Positions 9,704 to 17,379 of a stretch of DNA of 64,000 nt are shown piece after piece. The notes beneath the pieces were generated by a model, which was not told the DNA's origin, did not search any database, and worked only from the letters and a program-made list of their open reading frames with translations. Made by a program: the position numbers and the translations under genes. The stretch is from Legionella parisiensis (GTDB taxonomy: Bacteria > Pseudomonadota > Gammaproteobacteria > Legionellales > Legionellaceae), in assembly GCF_001467945.1 (NCBI RefSeq), contig NZ_LNYQ01000013.1:514626-578625 (forward strand), given 5' to 3'. Each line of letters begins with the position of its first letter. Positions within the stretch are counted from its first letter, which is position 1.

Positions 9704-9732
9704 AACCTGGATAGTCCTTAATCAATTCCAGA

Positions 9733-10611
9733 TCAATATTCCCAAATTACAGGAAATAAAGGGTGGTCCATTGGTGCACCTTTTGGAAGCTGTTCGCTTA
9801 GACCTGGGAAATTGGGTGATGTTACCCAATTTCGTGGTGCATGAGTAATGTCGTCACCAAGAAAACGCACGGAGAATACCCTTCGTCGTTGATTGCAATT
9901 TACCCCACTTGCAGAATGGAGCGTGAGCATATGAAAACACACTACATCTCCAGGAGTTATATCCCAGCCAATAATTGGGTAATTTTCGCGTTTTGAGTCA
10001 ATATCAGGGAGATCAGCGAGGCTTCCCTCCGGAAACCATTTTGCTTGGTTATCCATAAAAGAACGAGGCATGAGCCATGGTCCCAAATGAGAGCCTGCGA
10101 TAAGCTCCAAAGTGGAGGTACGAGGCACTGGATCGACTGGTATCCATAAACTGCAATTCTGTATTCCTGCAATATTGTAATAGGGTTGATCTTGGTGCCA
10201 TGGGGTTCGTTGCCGCGTACCAGGTTCTTTAACCAGAAGATGATCATGATACAGTCTTGTTTTTTTACTATCCATGAGTTTTCCGGCAATGAGACTAACT
10301 GGTGACTCAAAAATAAATTTTTGATAATGAGGATTCATTTGCCAAGTGCAAAAGTCTTCAATGAATCGTCCCGGATCATCATTTTTACTTGCAATTTTAG
10401 CTCTGGGACTGGGGGAATTCAGATTGAGTTCAATGCCGGTTCGAAGTAGTTCTATTTCTAGGGAACTTAGAATTTGACGAATACAAACAGCACCATCTTT
10501 TTTATAAGCATCAATTTGAGCTTGAGTAATAGCTGCCTCAACGCGCTGAATAATCTGTTCTGAAAAAGAATTGTTTTTCATCTTTTGGCGAAAAAAATGA
10601 GTCGTTTTCAT
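9733..10611 (-). CDS. Phytanoyl-CoA dioxygenase (PhyH) family Fe(II)/2-oxoglutarate oxygenase
   Basis: A 292-residue double-stranded beta-helix oxygenase. The HxD iron ligands are in TPWHQDQPYY (H139, D141), the distal histidine is H232 in LTLHSASG, and R244/R249 in RRRVFSVRF can bind 2-oxoglutarate. Such enzymes hydroxylate small molecules, fatty acyl groups or ectoine; the substrate here is not identifiable. An alternative start is ATG 10581. It is single, convergent with the umuD-like gene and divergent from an MFS carrier. Confidence 0.88.
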   Translation of the reverse strand: MKTTHFFRQKMKNNSFSEQIIQRVEAAITQAQIDAYKKDGAVCIRQILSSLEIELLRTGIELNLNSPSPRAKIASKNDDPGRFIEDFCTWQMNPHYQKFIFESPVSLIAGKLMDSKKTRLYHDHLLVKEPGTRQRTPWHQDQPYYNIAGIQNCSLWIPVDPVPRTSTLELIAGSHLGPWLMPRSFMDNQAKWFPEGSLADLPDIDSKRENYPIIGWDITPGDVVCFHMLTLHSASGVNCNQRRRVFSVRFLGDDITHAPRNWVTSPNFPGLSEQLPKGAPMDHPLFPVIWEY

Positions 10612-10702
10612 TGATGTTACTAAAACTTAAGATAAAGAGCTATTTCTTAAAGTGTGAGAAAGCACCCTGATTTTAAAAAAATCATGAGCGTAATTAAAAG
10701 TT

Positions 10703-12025
10703 ATGTTATTTTACAGCTTTGCCATGAAAAAGGATTTACAGGTGCATGAGTTGAAATTAAAAGCCAGTGAACGAAAAATTATTTTTCTTGCTTCTTTGGG
10801 CGGTGCATTGGAGTTTTATGATTTTGTAATTTACGTTATTTTTGCGCCGATAATCAGTCAGATTTTTTTTCCAGAAACCGATAAATTGGCCTCGTTAATG
10901 AGTGTATATGCCGTTTTCGCCATTGGTTATTTGGTTCGTCCATTAGGAGGTGTCGCTTTTAGCCATTTTGGAGATAAATACGGCCGTAAAAAAACATTTA
11001 TTTTTTCGGTCATCTTAATGGCTGTTCCAACGGTTCTTATTGGCGTTTTACCAACGTATCAACATATAGGGATTTTTTCGAGTATCCTTTTAATTTTTTT
11101 ACGGTTGTTGCAAGGATTATCGATAGGCGGTGAAATTCCAGGAGCATTAACCTTTACCTGCGAACACGTAAATCCTCGCTCCAGGGCACTTGCTTGCGGC
11201 GTTATTTTTTCTTGTCTCAATTTAGGTATTTTTCTGGGCGCAATGATTAGTTTAATTCTAACGAATCAACTTTCAAATGCACAATTATTGAGTTTTGGTT
11301 GGCGTATTCCATTTATACTGGGCGGATTACTTGGAATATTCAGTTTCTACATTCGTAAACAGTTGGCTGAGAGCCCCTTATTCCTTGCATTCAAGAATTC
11401 AACAGAAAATACGCGCATGCCTTTTGTTGATGCAATCACTTTATATTGGCGAAAGATTTTACAAGGTATTGGTCTAACGTGCTTGGGATCGGTCATGATT
11501 AATTTATTATTTTTATACATGCCTACGTACCTTTCAACAATCCTTGCTTATCCGAAACAACAAGCGACTTTATTCAATACGATTAATTTGGGTTTTTATT
11601 CCTTGTTGCTTATATTTTTTTGTTGGTGTGCCGATCGTTTGGGCCGTAAATTGGTTCTTTTAATTGGCGTAGTCGGTTTTATTTTATTAAGTTATATTTT
11701 ATTTGTTACCTTATCCATACAAACGACTTTATCGTTGATTGCGGCCTTATTTATTTTTGCTATTTTGAGCAGTGCCATCATGGTTTATCCAAGCTTACTG
11801 GTTGAACTATTCCCAGTTTCTATACGTTATACTGGGATTGCTATTTCTTATAATCTTGCATTCGCTTTTTTCGGAGGCTTAACTCCATTTATTGCTACTT
11901 ATTTAATTGAGGCATTAAACAATAATCTTGCTCCCAGCTTTTATCTAACACTGAGTGCAATTCTTTGCTTTATCGCAGTATTGACTATTAAAAAACTCTA
12001 TGTAGAAACGGAGGCTTTTTCATGA
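10703..12025 (+). CDS. MFS transporter, metabolite:H+ symporter (ProP/ShiA) type
   Basis: A 440-residue 12-helix carrier. GGALEFYDFVIYVIF in helix 1, RPLGGVAFSHFGDKYGRKK in loop 2-3 and RLLQGLSIGGEIPGA in helix 4 are hallmarks of the metabolite:H+ symporter family, which moves proline/betaine, shikimate, citrate or related acids. The second-half motif reads CADRLGRK. The start may be ATG 10703 or ATG 10724; neither has a clear ribosome site. A hairpin follows the stop. The exact substrate is not assignable. Confidence 0.87.
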   Translation: MLFYSFAMKKDLQVHELKLKASERKIIFLASLGGALEFYDFVIYVIFAPIISQIFFPETDKLASLMSVYAVFAIGYLVRPLGGVAFSHFGDKYGRKKTFIFSVILMAVPTVLIGVLPTYQHIGIFSSILLIFLRLLQGLSIGGEIPGALTFTCEHVNPRSRALACGVIFSCLNLGIFLGAMISLILTNQLSNAQLLSFGWRIPFILGGLLGIFSFYIRKQLAESPLFLAFKNSTENTRMPFVDAITLYWRKILQGIGLTCLGSVMINLLFLYMPTYLSTILAYPKQQATLFNTINLGFYSLLLIFFCWCADRLGRKLVLLIGVVGFILLSYILFVTLSIQTTLSLIAALFIFAILSSAIMVYPSLLVELFPVSIRYTGIAISYNLAFAFFGGLTPFIATYLIEALNNNLAPSFYLTLSAILCFIAVLTIKKLYVETEAFS

Positions 12026-12058
12026 GTGGTGACGCAAAGCTGTGATCAAGGTATATAA

Positions 12059-12084
12059 CCTGGGTTCGCTATGCGACACCCAGG
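12059..12084. terminator. Hairpin between convergent MFS and carbonic anhydrase genes
   Basis: CCTGGGT (12059-12065) pairs with ACCCAGG (12078-12084); the inner bases TCGC and GCGA extend the stem. No T run follows on the plus strand. It is made from the CCTGGG repeat family and probably ends both transcripts. Confidence 0.5.
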
Positions 12085-12095
12085 CTGAATTATAT

Positions 12096-12836
12096 TTAAT
12101 TGGGAAGAGAACGTTTCTCTTCAAAAAACTCTACTTTACCTGTTTTGATATCATGTACACCTGCTACAATCCCTACTTGTTTTTTGCTAATTAAATCTTT
12201 AAGTATTGGACTTTTTTCTTGTATTTCTCTGACCACATTTAGAGCATTAGCTTTAGCGATTGCATCAATTAATTTGGGATCTGCGCAATTTTTTGTTCCT
12301 TGTTCTTGCATACTTGTTTGCACAACGGGTTTAATTTTATCTAATACATCAGTTAGATGTCCGAGTTGGGCTCCCTCACAAGCTCCTACTACTGCACCGC
12401 ATGAAGTATGTGCCAAGACTACAATAAGACGTGATCCTACTACTTTAGTTGCAAACTCCATGCTACCCAAAATATCTTCATTAAGTATATTTCCGGCTAC
12501 ACGTAAGGTAAATAAATCAGCCAAGCCTTGATCAAGAAAGAGTTCGGGCACACTACGTGAATCCATACAATTGAGGATTACTGCAAAAGGATATTGTCCA
12601 TAAGAAGATTGATAGGCTTGTTTTAAATAATCTCTGGTGATTTGGGTATGGTTTAAAAAACGTTGGTTTCCATCTTTCAAGCGCTGCAGGGCTTGTTTTG
12701 GGGTCATTTTTCGTTGCTTTTCTTGAGTTATTGTTTTACCTAAAATGGATGCTTCTATGGTAGATGAACTTGCAAAGCTGGTAAATGCACAAGTCAAACC
12801 AAACATTAAAGCCGAGATTTTTATCAGATGTTGCAT
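12096..12836 (-). CDS. Beta-class carbonic anhydrase, exported
   Basis: A 246-residue beta-carbonic anhydrase interconverting CO2 and bicarbonate. Zinc ligands are C90 (NCMDSR), H143 and C146 (HTSCGAV), with the D92-R94 dyad. Residues 1-23 form a signal peptide (LIKISALMFGLTCAFTSFAS), so the enzyme should be periplasmic, which is unusual for beta-class enzymes in general but known in some gammaproteobacteria. The start is ATG 12836, with GGAG seven bases upstream; a longer TTG frame would start inside that ribosome site. It is divergent from hsp20. Confidence 0.93.
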   Translation of the reverse strand: MQHLIKISALMFGLTCAFTSFASSSTIEASILGKTITQEKQRKMTPKQALQRLKDGNQRFLNHTQITRDYLKQAYQSSYGQYPFAVILNCMDSRSVPELFLDQGLADLFTLRVAGNILNEDILGSMEFATKVVGSRLIVVLAHTSCGAVVGACEGAQLGHLTDVLDKIKPVVQTSMQEQGTKNCADPKLIDAIAKANALNVVREIQEKSPILKDLISKKQVGIVAGVHDIKTGKVEFFEEKRSLPN

Positions 12837-12911
12837 TGTGATGCTCCGTTTCAATTAGAAATCATTCCTTTTATTGATAATAACTTAATCTTACAATTCA
12901 TACACTATTAT

Positions 12912-12940
12912 CTTGAATTTTAATAAAGCGTCTCTATTTA
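12912..12940 (+). promoter_or_regulatory. Candidate heat-shock (sigma-32) promoter of hsp20
   Basis: CTTGAA (12912-12917) matches the sigma-32 -35 element, and CTCTATTTA (12932-12940) resembles the CCCCAT-T -10 element at a 14-base gap. It lies about 30 bases before the hsp20 start, consistent with heat induction. Read by eye only. Confidence 0.45.
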
Positions 12941-12973
12941 TAAATTTGTAGAACGATGTTTAGGAGAAGGGTT

Positions 12974-13402
12974 ATGAGTATCATAAAACACAATTATTTT
13001 CCTGTATACAACGAACTTGGTTCCTTATTGGATAATTTTTTCAGACAACAATCAGATTCTTCTGTAGTAGATACAAGTACATGGAAGACTCCTGTAGATA
13101 TTAAAGAAGAAAAAGAGCGCTTTTTGGTATTTGCAGATATTCCTGGGGTGAATAAAGAAGATATCCAAATATCCTTGGAACAGAGTATTTTAACACTTCG
13201 TGGTGAGCGTCACGTCGAGAAAACAGAAAACAAAAATGGCTATACTCGTATGGAACGTCCCCAAGGGCAGTTTTATCGTCGTTTTAGCTTGCCGCAAACT
13301 GCGGACGATACAAAAATAAGCGCTAAATACAAACAAGGGGTGCTGGAAATTTCGATTCCTAAAAAGGAAATGGCAGTTGAGAAAAAATTGATATTGCAGT
13401 AG
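12974..13402 (+). CDS. Small heat shock protein, Hsp20/alpha-crystallin family
   Basis: A 142-residue ATP-independent holdase chaperone. The alpha-crystallin domain covers about residues 37-130 (VDIKEEKERF, ADIPGVNKEDI, RRFSLP, GVLEISIPK), ending in a short tail before the stop. The start is ATG 12974 with AGGAGAAGGG just upstream; a start at 12956 would put that site inside the gene. It stands alone under a probable heat-shock promoter. Confidence 0.94.
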   Translation: MSIIKHNYFPVYNELGSLLDNFFRQQSDSSVVDTSTWKTPVDIKEEKERFLVFADIPGVNKEDIQISLEQSILTLRGERHVEKTENKNGYTRMERPQGQFYRRFSLPQTADDTKISAKYKQGVLEISIPKKEMAVEKKLILQ

Positions 13403-13417
13403 AAGAGTAAATAGATC

Positions 13418-13466
13418 ATAGCCTGGGTGAAGGGGCCGAAGTCCGGGTTTCGCTGTGCTTCATCCA
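13418..13466. repeat. CCTGGG/TTTCGC dispersed repeat copy
   Basis: ATAGCCTGGGTGAAG and CCGGGTTTCGCTG between the convergent hsp20 and DUF2269 genes; same family as at 8019. It may help end transcription. Confidence 0.45.
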
Positions 13467-13476
13467 ATCTATTTAT

Positions 13477-13947
13477 TTAAAACCAAGCAGGTTTGTTGGT
13501 CATTAAATAAAAAACAATAATCAGGCTAATAAATGCTGGCCACCCTAAGCAAAACCAGTATTTAAAATAGCGAAAATATATAGGGGGCAAAGGCATATTT
13601 TTTTGTTCGGCTTCTACGGCAAAATCACGCATTTTAATCTGGAGATATACTACTGGAAACCAACAAAATGCGGCAATAAAATAGCCAATAATCGATCCCA
13701 TTACCCATAATGAAGTCCATGCATAACCCGCTAAATAAACCATCCAAAGCCCAGTAATAGGTTGAATAAAGCCGGAAGTGCCAGTAAAAATCCAATCTGC
13801 AAGCACAACATAGCGTGTTGTAGCTGCAATGATTTGAGTTTTTCCAGTGCGGTGTCCATATAACATGGTACAAGCAGTTCCTATTCCCGTACCAAAAAGG
13901 ATTGTCGAACTGATTACATGAATAAATTTAAGCCAAAAATAGAGCAT
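13477..13947 (-). CDS. DUF2269 family integral membrane protein
   Basis: A 156-residue protein with about four membrane helices, opening with FWLKFIHVISSTILFGTG and carrying ADWIFTGTSG and PITGLW segments typical of DUF2269. Its ATG overlaps the stop codon of the upstream SDR-DoxX gene (TAATG), so the two are translationally coupled and probably act together in the membrane. Conserved histidines in such helices might bind haem or metal (speculative). Function is not known for this family. Confidence 0.8.
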   Translation of the reverse strand: MLYFWLKFIHVISSTILFGTGIGTACTMLYGHRTGKTQIIAATTRYVVLADWIFTGTSGFIQPITGLWMVYLAGYAWTSLWVMGSIIGYFIAAFCWFPVVYLQIKMRDFAVEAEQKNMPLPPIYFRYFKYWFCLGWPAFISLIIVFYLMTNKPAWF

Positions 13948-15245
13948 TATCGATCAGACTCCAGGGCTAAAGAAACTAATATGGCTGCCAAAAGTGGAAT
14001 GTTTTTCGCTAATGGGGCAAAAGGTTCAAGCCATAGATTAGGAAGTTTCCATGTTAAAATAAAACTATAACCTAAAATGATCAGGATTTGTAAGAGACCC
14101 ACTTTTTTTAGATGATTCATAAACAATACGGCGAAGCCTATACCTGCATCAAGAACGCTGGCGCTATAAAATAAGATGGGCTGCCAGAATGCATTGACTC
14201 CAATTTGTGCCAAAAGTTGGAAGGAATCCGATTTAGGATAAAAAAAGAGACAGTTGATTGCGGTAAATAACCAAATAAACGCAATACTAAACTTTAAAAT
14301 GGGTTTAAGAAAATATAGTCGCGCATGCCAACGATCCTGAATCGAACTGGGATGACGATATATCCCTTCAGTAAATTCTTGAGGTACAAAACCAATTGTA
14401 TCTTGGAATTTTTGGGTCTCTTCGGGGCTTGTTGTATTATTCTGAATGAGTAATTTATAAGAATTCGTATTTAAGACAGAGTAAGGGATAAAATCTCCGA
14501 CAAGCGAAGCAAAGCGAATTAGTCCTACAGGCACAAAAAATAACTTTGATTTGGCGAAACCAAGCCAGGATCGCATTTGGATTAAAATATTATTCAAATT
14601 GATGCGTTTTGTACTTACAGCGTTTAACAGTACATTTTGCTCTGAGGGCAGATCAATAAGTTGGGTGACTGCTTTGGATAAATCCTCTACGTGAATGGGT
14701 TGAAATTCCTGGGTGCCCTTACCCGGTACAGGAGTAATCCAAGGAAATCCACAAAGACCACGAAATAAAGAAGTGCCTCCATAAGAACCACGGCCATAAA
14801 CGAGGGATGGACGCAAAATAATGGATTGAACAGGTAGTGTAATCAAATAGTCATCTGCTGCCTTCTTACTTTGAGCATAAGCGACATCAGAAGTTTCTAT
14901 CCCAAGAGCTGAGATTTGAATAATCTTTTTTACCCCAGCGTGCACGCAGGCATCAAATAATACCCGAGGGGTCTCATAATGAATTGACCATATTACTTTG
15001 TTATTGGGATGATAAAGAATTCCCACACAATTAATCACTATATCGATCTCTTGCAAACGTTCGCACCAGATAGTGATGGATTTATCATTAATAAAATCAC
15101 AAAGAATGACATGTGCTGCGGGAAACAATTTTTTGGTGAAGGCAACATCACGCACACAGCAGGTGACTGTATGATTGGTCGCTATAAGTTTGGTGACAAT
15201 ATGGGAAGCAATAAAACCTGAAGCACCAGTAACCAACACATTCAT
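13947..15245 (-). CDS. SDR-family NAD(P)-binding protein fused to DoxX-like membrane domain
   Basis: A 432-residue two-part protein. Residues 1 to about 295 are an atypical short-chain dehydrogenase/epimerase: VTGASGFIASH gives the Rossmann loop and YAQSK (Y123, K127) the catalytic pair. Residues from about 310 hold four hydrophobic helices of the DoxX-like type (AFIWLFTAINCLFF onwards). The combination suggests a membrane-tethered oxidoreductase. It is followed with overlap by DUF2269. The substrate is unknown; similar fusions occur in many proteobacteria, so this is an established architecture rather than an assembly artefact. Confidence 0.85.
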   Translation of the reverse strand: MNVLVTGASGFIASHIVTKLIATNHTVTCCVRDVAFTKKLFPAAHVILCDFINDKSITIWCERLQEIDIVINCVGILYHPNNKVIWSIHYETPRVLFDACVHAGVKKIIQISALGIETSDVAYAQSKKAADDYLITLPVQSIILRPSLVYGRGSYGGTSLFRGLCGFPWITPVPGKGTQEFQPIHVEDLSKAVTQLIDLPSEQNVLLNAVSTKRINLNNILIQMRSWLGFAKSKLFFVPVGLIRFASLVGDFIPYSVLNTNSYKLLIQNNTTSPEETQKFQDTIGFVPQEFTEGIYRHPSSIQDRWHARLYFLKPILKFSIAFIWLFTAINCLFFYPKSDSFQLLAQIGVNAFWQPILFYSASVLDAGIGFAVLFMNHLKKVGLLQILIILGYSFILTWKLPNLWLEPFAPLAKNIPLLAAILVSLALESDR

Positions 15246-15368
15246 TGCAGATCCTTAATCATACTCAATGACATAATCATAATTTATATAGTACTTTTTT
15301 TCAGCCGGTTCATTACATTTCTAAAGAGAATAGATAATTTTTTATAAAGCTCCCTACGTAGCGCGTAT

Positions 15369-15587
15369 GCCTGAGTGCTCCCCATAAAATTGTGAAATGT
15401 CAGGGTCACCCCTGAGAAGGTGGGGATCTATTCATCCAAAATAGAATAGAGCTGAAATGAATCTACATAGGATTGCATCGCTCAAGTAAGTTAATTTCCA
15501 TTGCCTTTGGAGGAATAAAATTCTATTAAGGTTTAAGATGTACATTGCAAATGGATCCCTGCCTTCGCAGGGATGACGCACTCAGGC
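15369..15587. repeat. MITE-like palindromic repeat element
   Basis: Outer inverted repeats CCTGAGTGC (about 15370-15378) and GCACTCAGG (15578-15586) flank an inner pair: GTCACCCC..GGGGATCTAT on the left and ATGGATCCC..GGGATGAC on the right. Within the right arm ATCCCTGC and GCAGGGAT form a tight hairpin (15555-15574). The inner part is related to the elements at 23828 and 51775. No open frame inside. It fills most of the 395-base gap upstream of the SDR gene. Confidence 0.55.
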
Positions 15588-15640
15588 TTTATGCATGGTA
15601 TTCAGTAATGTCAGCGAAAACCAATTGTTCTTTGGTTGGA

Positions 15641-16027
15641 TTAAGAGACACTTTTCTCTGGATTCAATGAAAAAATGCGAAGACGATGATGATCTGGATC
15701 AAGTGCTACGAAGGTATAGCCAAAATCCATCATTGTCGGAGGTTGTGCAATCTGGATCCCCTGTTGTTGCCAGAACGTATAAAGTTCGTTAATTACATGA
15801 TCATTTTGCACTTGCAATGAAAGTTCTCCTCCACCACCAAGTGCTGTTGCCTGAGGTTCAACAGTGTGCTTTGACCATAAGCCAAGACGCATACCTGATT
15901 TTAATAAAAACATGACAAAAGTAGGTGATGATTCAATAGGGTGGCTCTTGAATAACTGCTCATAAAACGAGGCGCTAAGCAGGGGAGCATCAACATAAAA
16001 AATGATTAAATTGGGATCAAGATACAT
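15641..16027 (-). CDS. VOC-family (glyoxalase/bleomycin-resistance fold) protein
   Basis: A 128-residue vicinal-oxygen-chelate protein with two beta-alpha-beta-beta-beta modules: IIFYVDAPLLSASFYEQLF at the start and FGYTFVALDPDHHRLRIF near the end. The start is ATG 16027, with AGGAG upstream; the longer frame to 16210 crosses a promoter region and the palindrome. Members include lyases, dioxygenases and drug-binding proteins, and the reaction here cannot be told. It is divergent from the Rieske oxygenase with a candidate operator between them. Confidence 0.82.
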   Translation of the reverse strand: MYLDPNLIIFYVDAPLLSASFYEQLFKSHPIESSPTFVMFLLKSGMRLGLWSKHTVEPQATALGGGGELSLQVQNDHVINELYTFWQQQGIQIAQPPTMMDFGYTFVALDPDHHRLRIFSLNPEKSVS

Positions 16028-16070
16028 AAGAACTCCTTTTAATTTAATGGAGAGTTGAGTGTAAAAGATC

Positions 16071-16093
16071 ATACTGACAGTTCCTGTCAGTAT
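16071..16093. promoter_or_regulatory. Perfect palindrome, candidate operator for divergent VOC and Rieske genes
   Basis: ATACTGACAG (16071-16080) and CTGTCAGTAT (16084-16093) are exact reverse complements three bases apart. It lies in the 181-base divergent intergenic region, 44 bases before the VOC start and 116 before the Rieske start. A 10+3+10 palindrome suits a dimeric TetR- or MarR-type repressor. No regulator gene is adjacent. Confidence 0.5.
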
Positions 16094-16208
16094 TGATTGC
16101 TCCTCAATACAGGAAGGTCTATGGATAACAAGAATGATTAGTGATTTAATATCGTCAAAGTTGTTCTGCCCAATAATATAGACAGGAATATATAAAAGGA
16201 AGTTGATC

Positions 16209-17294
16209 ATGAATAAGTTCTATGTAGATCCCGATATAGCAAAAGCCTCTACTTTGCCGGCACATTTTTATACGTCTCTGGATTGTTTCGAACAAGCAAA
16301 AGAAAAAATATTTGCCAGGACTTGGCAGTTTTGTTGCAGTACAGAAAGCTTGCGATTGGATGGGCAATTGGTGCCTTTTATGTTATTGCCAGGATTGTTG
16401 GATGAACCTTTATTATTTGTGCGTGAGGAACAAAACCGCTTTCGTTGTCTCAGTAATGTATGCACCCATAGGGGCAATATTTTGATTGAAGCACCATGTT
16501 ATGCCGAAAAAATTAAGTGTTCCTACCATGGGCGTCGATTCAATCTTTGCGGTGAGTTCCTGCATATGCCGGAATTCGAAAAAACCTGTAATTTCCCAAC
16601 TGCAAAAGATAATTTGCCGCAAATCCCATTTGATTGTCTTGAACCATTTCTTTTTGCTTCATTAGCGCCCCAAGTGCCGTTTAAGGAGGTGTTTGCTGAT
16701 ATTAAAGAACGTCTTTTCTGGTTGCCTATGGAAAAAATGAGTCTTGATTTAAATCGCTCACGCGACTATTTAGTGAAAGCGAATTGGGCGTTGTATTGTG
16801 AAAATTATCTTGAAGCTTTGCATATCCCTTTTGTCCATCATTCATTAAGAAAAGTGATTGATTGCACCACCTATACTACAGAGCTTTATCGTTATTGTAA
16901 TTTGCAATTGGCTCTAGCCAGCCATGGGGAAGAGAGCTTTGCTTTACCTAAAGACTCACCTGACTATGGCAAGCAAGTGGCAGCTTATTATTATTGGATT
17001 TTTCCAAATACAATGCTTAATTTTTATCCGTGGGGATGCTCTGTAAATGTGGTGAAACCATTGGGACCTGAATTAACTAAAGTTTCATTTTTAACCTACG
17101 TACTTGATGAAACCAAGTTAGGTAAAGGCGCTGGTGGTGACTTGGATAAAGTGGAACGTGAAGATGAGGCAGTTGTTGAGTCAGTTCAGCGGGGAATTCG
17201 TTCTCGTTTTTATGAAACAGGTCGTTTTTCTCCCACGAAAGAACAGGGAACCCATCATTTTCAACGGCTGCTTTGCGAATTTCTTAATGATTAA
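16209..17294 (+). CDS. Rieske [2Fe-2S] non-haem iron oxygenase, large subunit
   Basis: A 361-residue aromatic-ring-hydroxylating/choline-monooxygenase-type oxygenase. The Rieske cluster ligands are C85-x-H87 (VCTHRGN) and C104-x2-H107 (KCSYHGRRF). The mononuclear iron site is indicated by ENYLEALHIPFVH (H205, H210), with an acidic ligand later. It starts at ATG 16209 behind AAGGAAG. No reductase or ferredoxin gene is nearby, so it must borrow electron donors. The substrate (quaternary amine, aromatic acid or other) cannot be read. A divergent VOC protein may belong to the same catabolic or detoxifying step. Confidence 0.88.
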   Translation: MNKFYVDPDIAKASTLPAHFYTSLDCFEQAKEKIFARTWQFCCSTESLRLDGQLVPFMLLPGLLDEPLLFVREEQNRFRCLSNVCTHRGNILIEAPCYAEKIKCSYHGRRFNLCGEFLHMPEFEKTCNFPTAKDNLPQIPFDCLEPFLFASLAPQVPFKEVFADIKERLFWLPMEKMSLDLNRSRDYLVKANWALYCENYLEALHIPFVHHSLRKVIDCTTYTTELYRYCNLQLALASHGEESFALPKDSPDYGKQVAAYYYWIFPNTMLNFYPWGCSVNVVKPLGPELTKVSFLTYVLDETKLGKGAGGDLDKVEREDEAVVESVQRGIRSRFYETGRFSPTKEQGTHHFQRLLCEFLND

Positions 17295-17379
17295 TAGATA
17301 AACGAATAGTGAGCAAAGATGATTCTTTAACTTAATAGTAGTATGAGTACTTACTCTTTTTCCCAAATTCAAGGATTGA

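Noticed and set aside
12100-12531. 143-codon plus-strand open frame
   Set aside because: It is antisense to the carbonic anhydrase gene, which has full catalytic motifs; the frame has no family character.
15595-15792. 65-codon plus-strand frame
   Set aside because: It overlaps the end of the VOC gene on the opposite strand and begins inside a repeat element.
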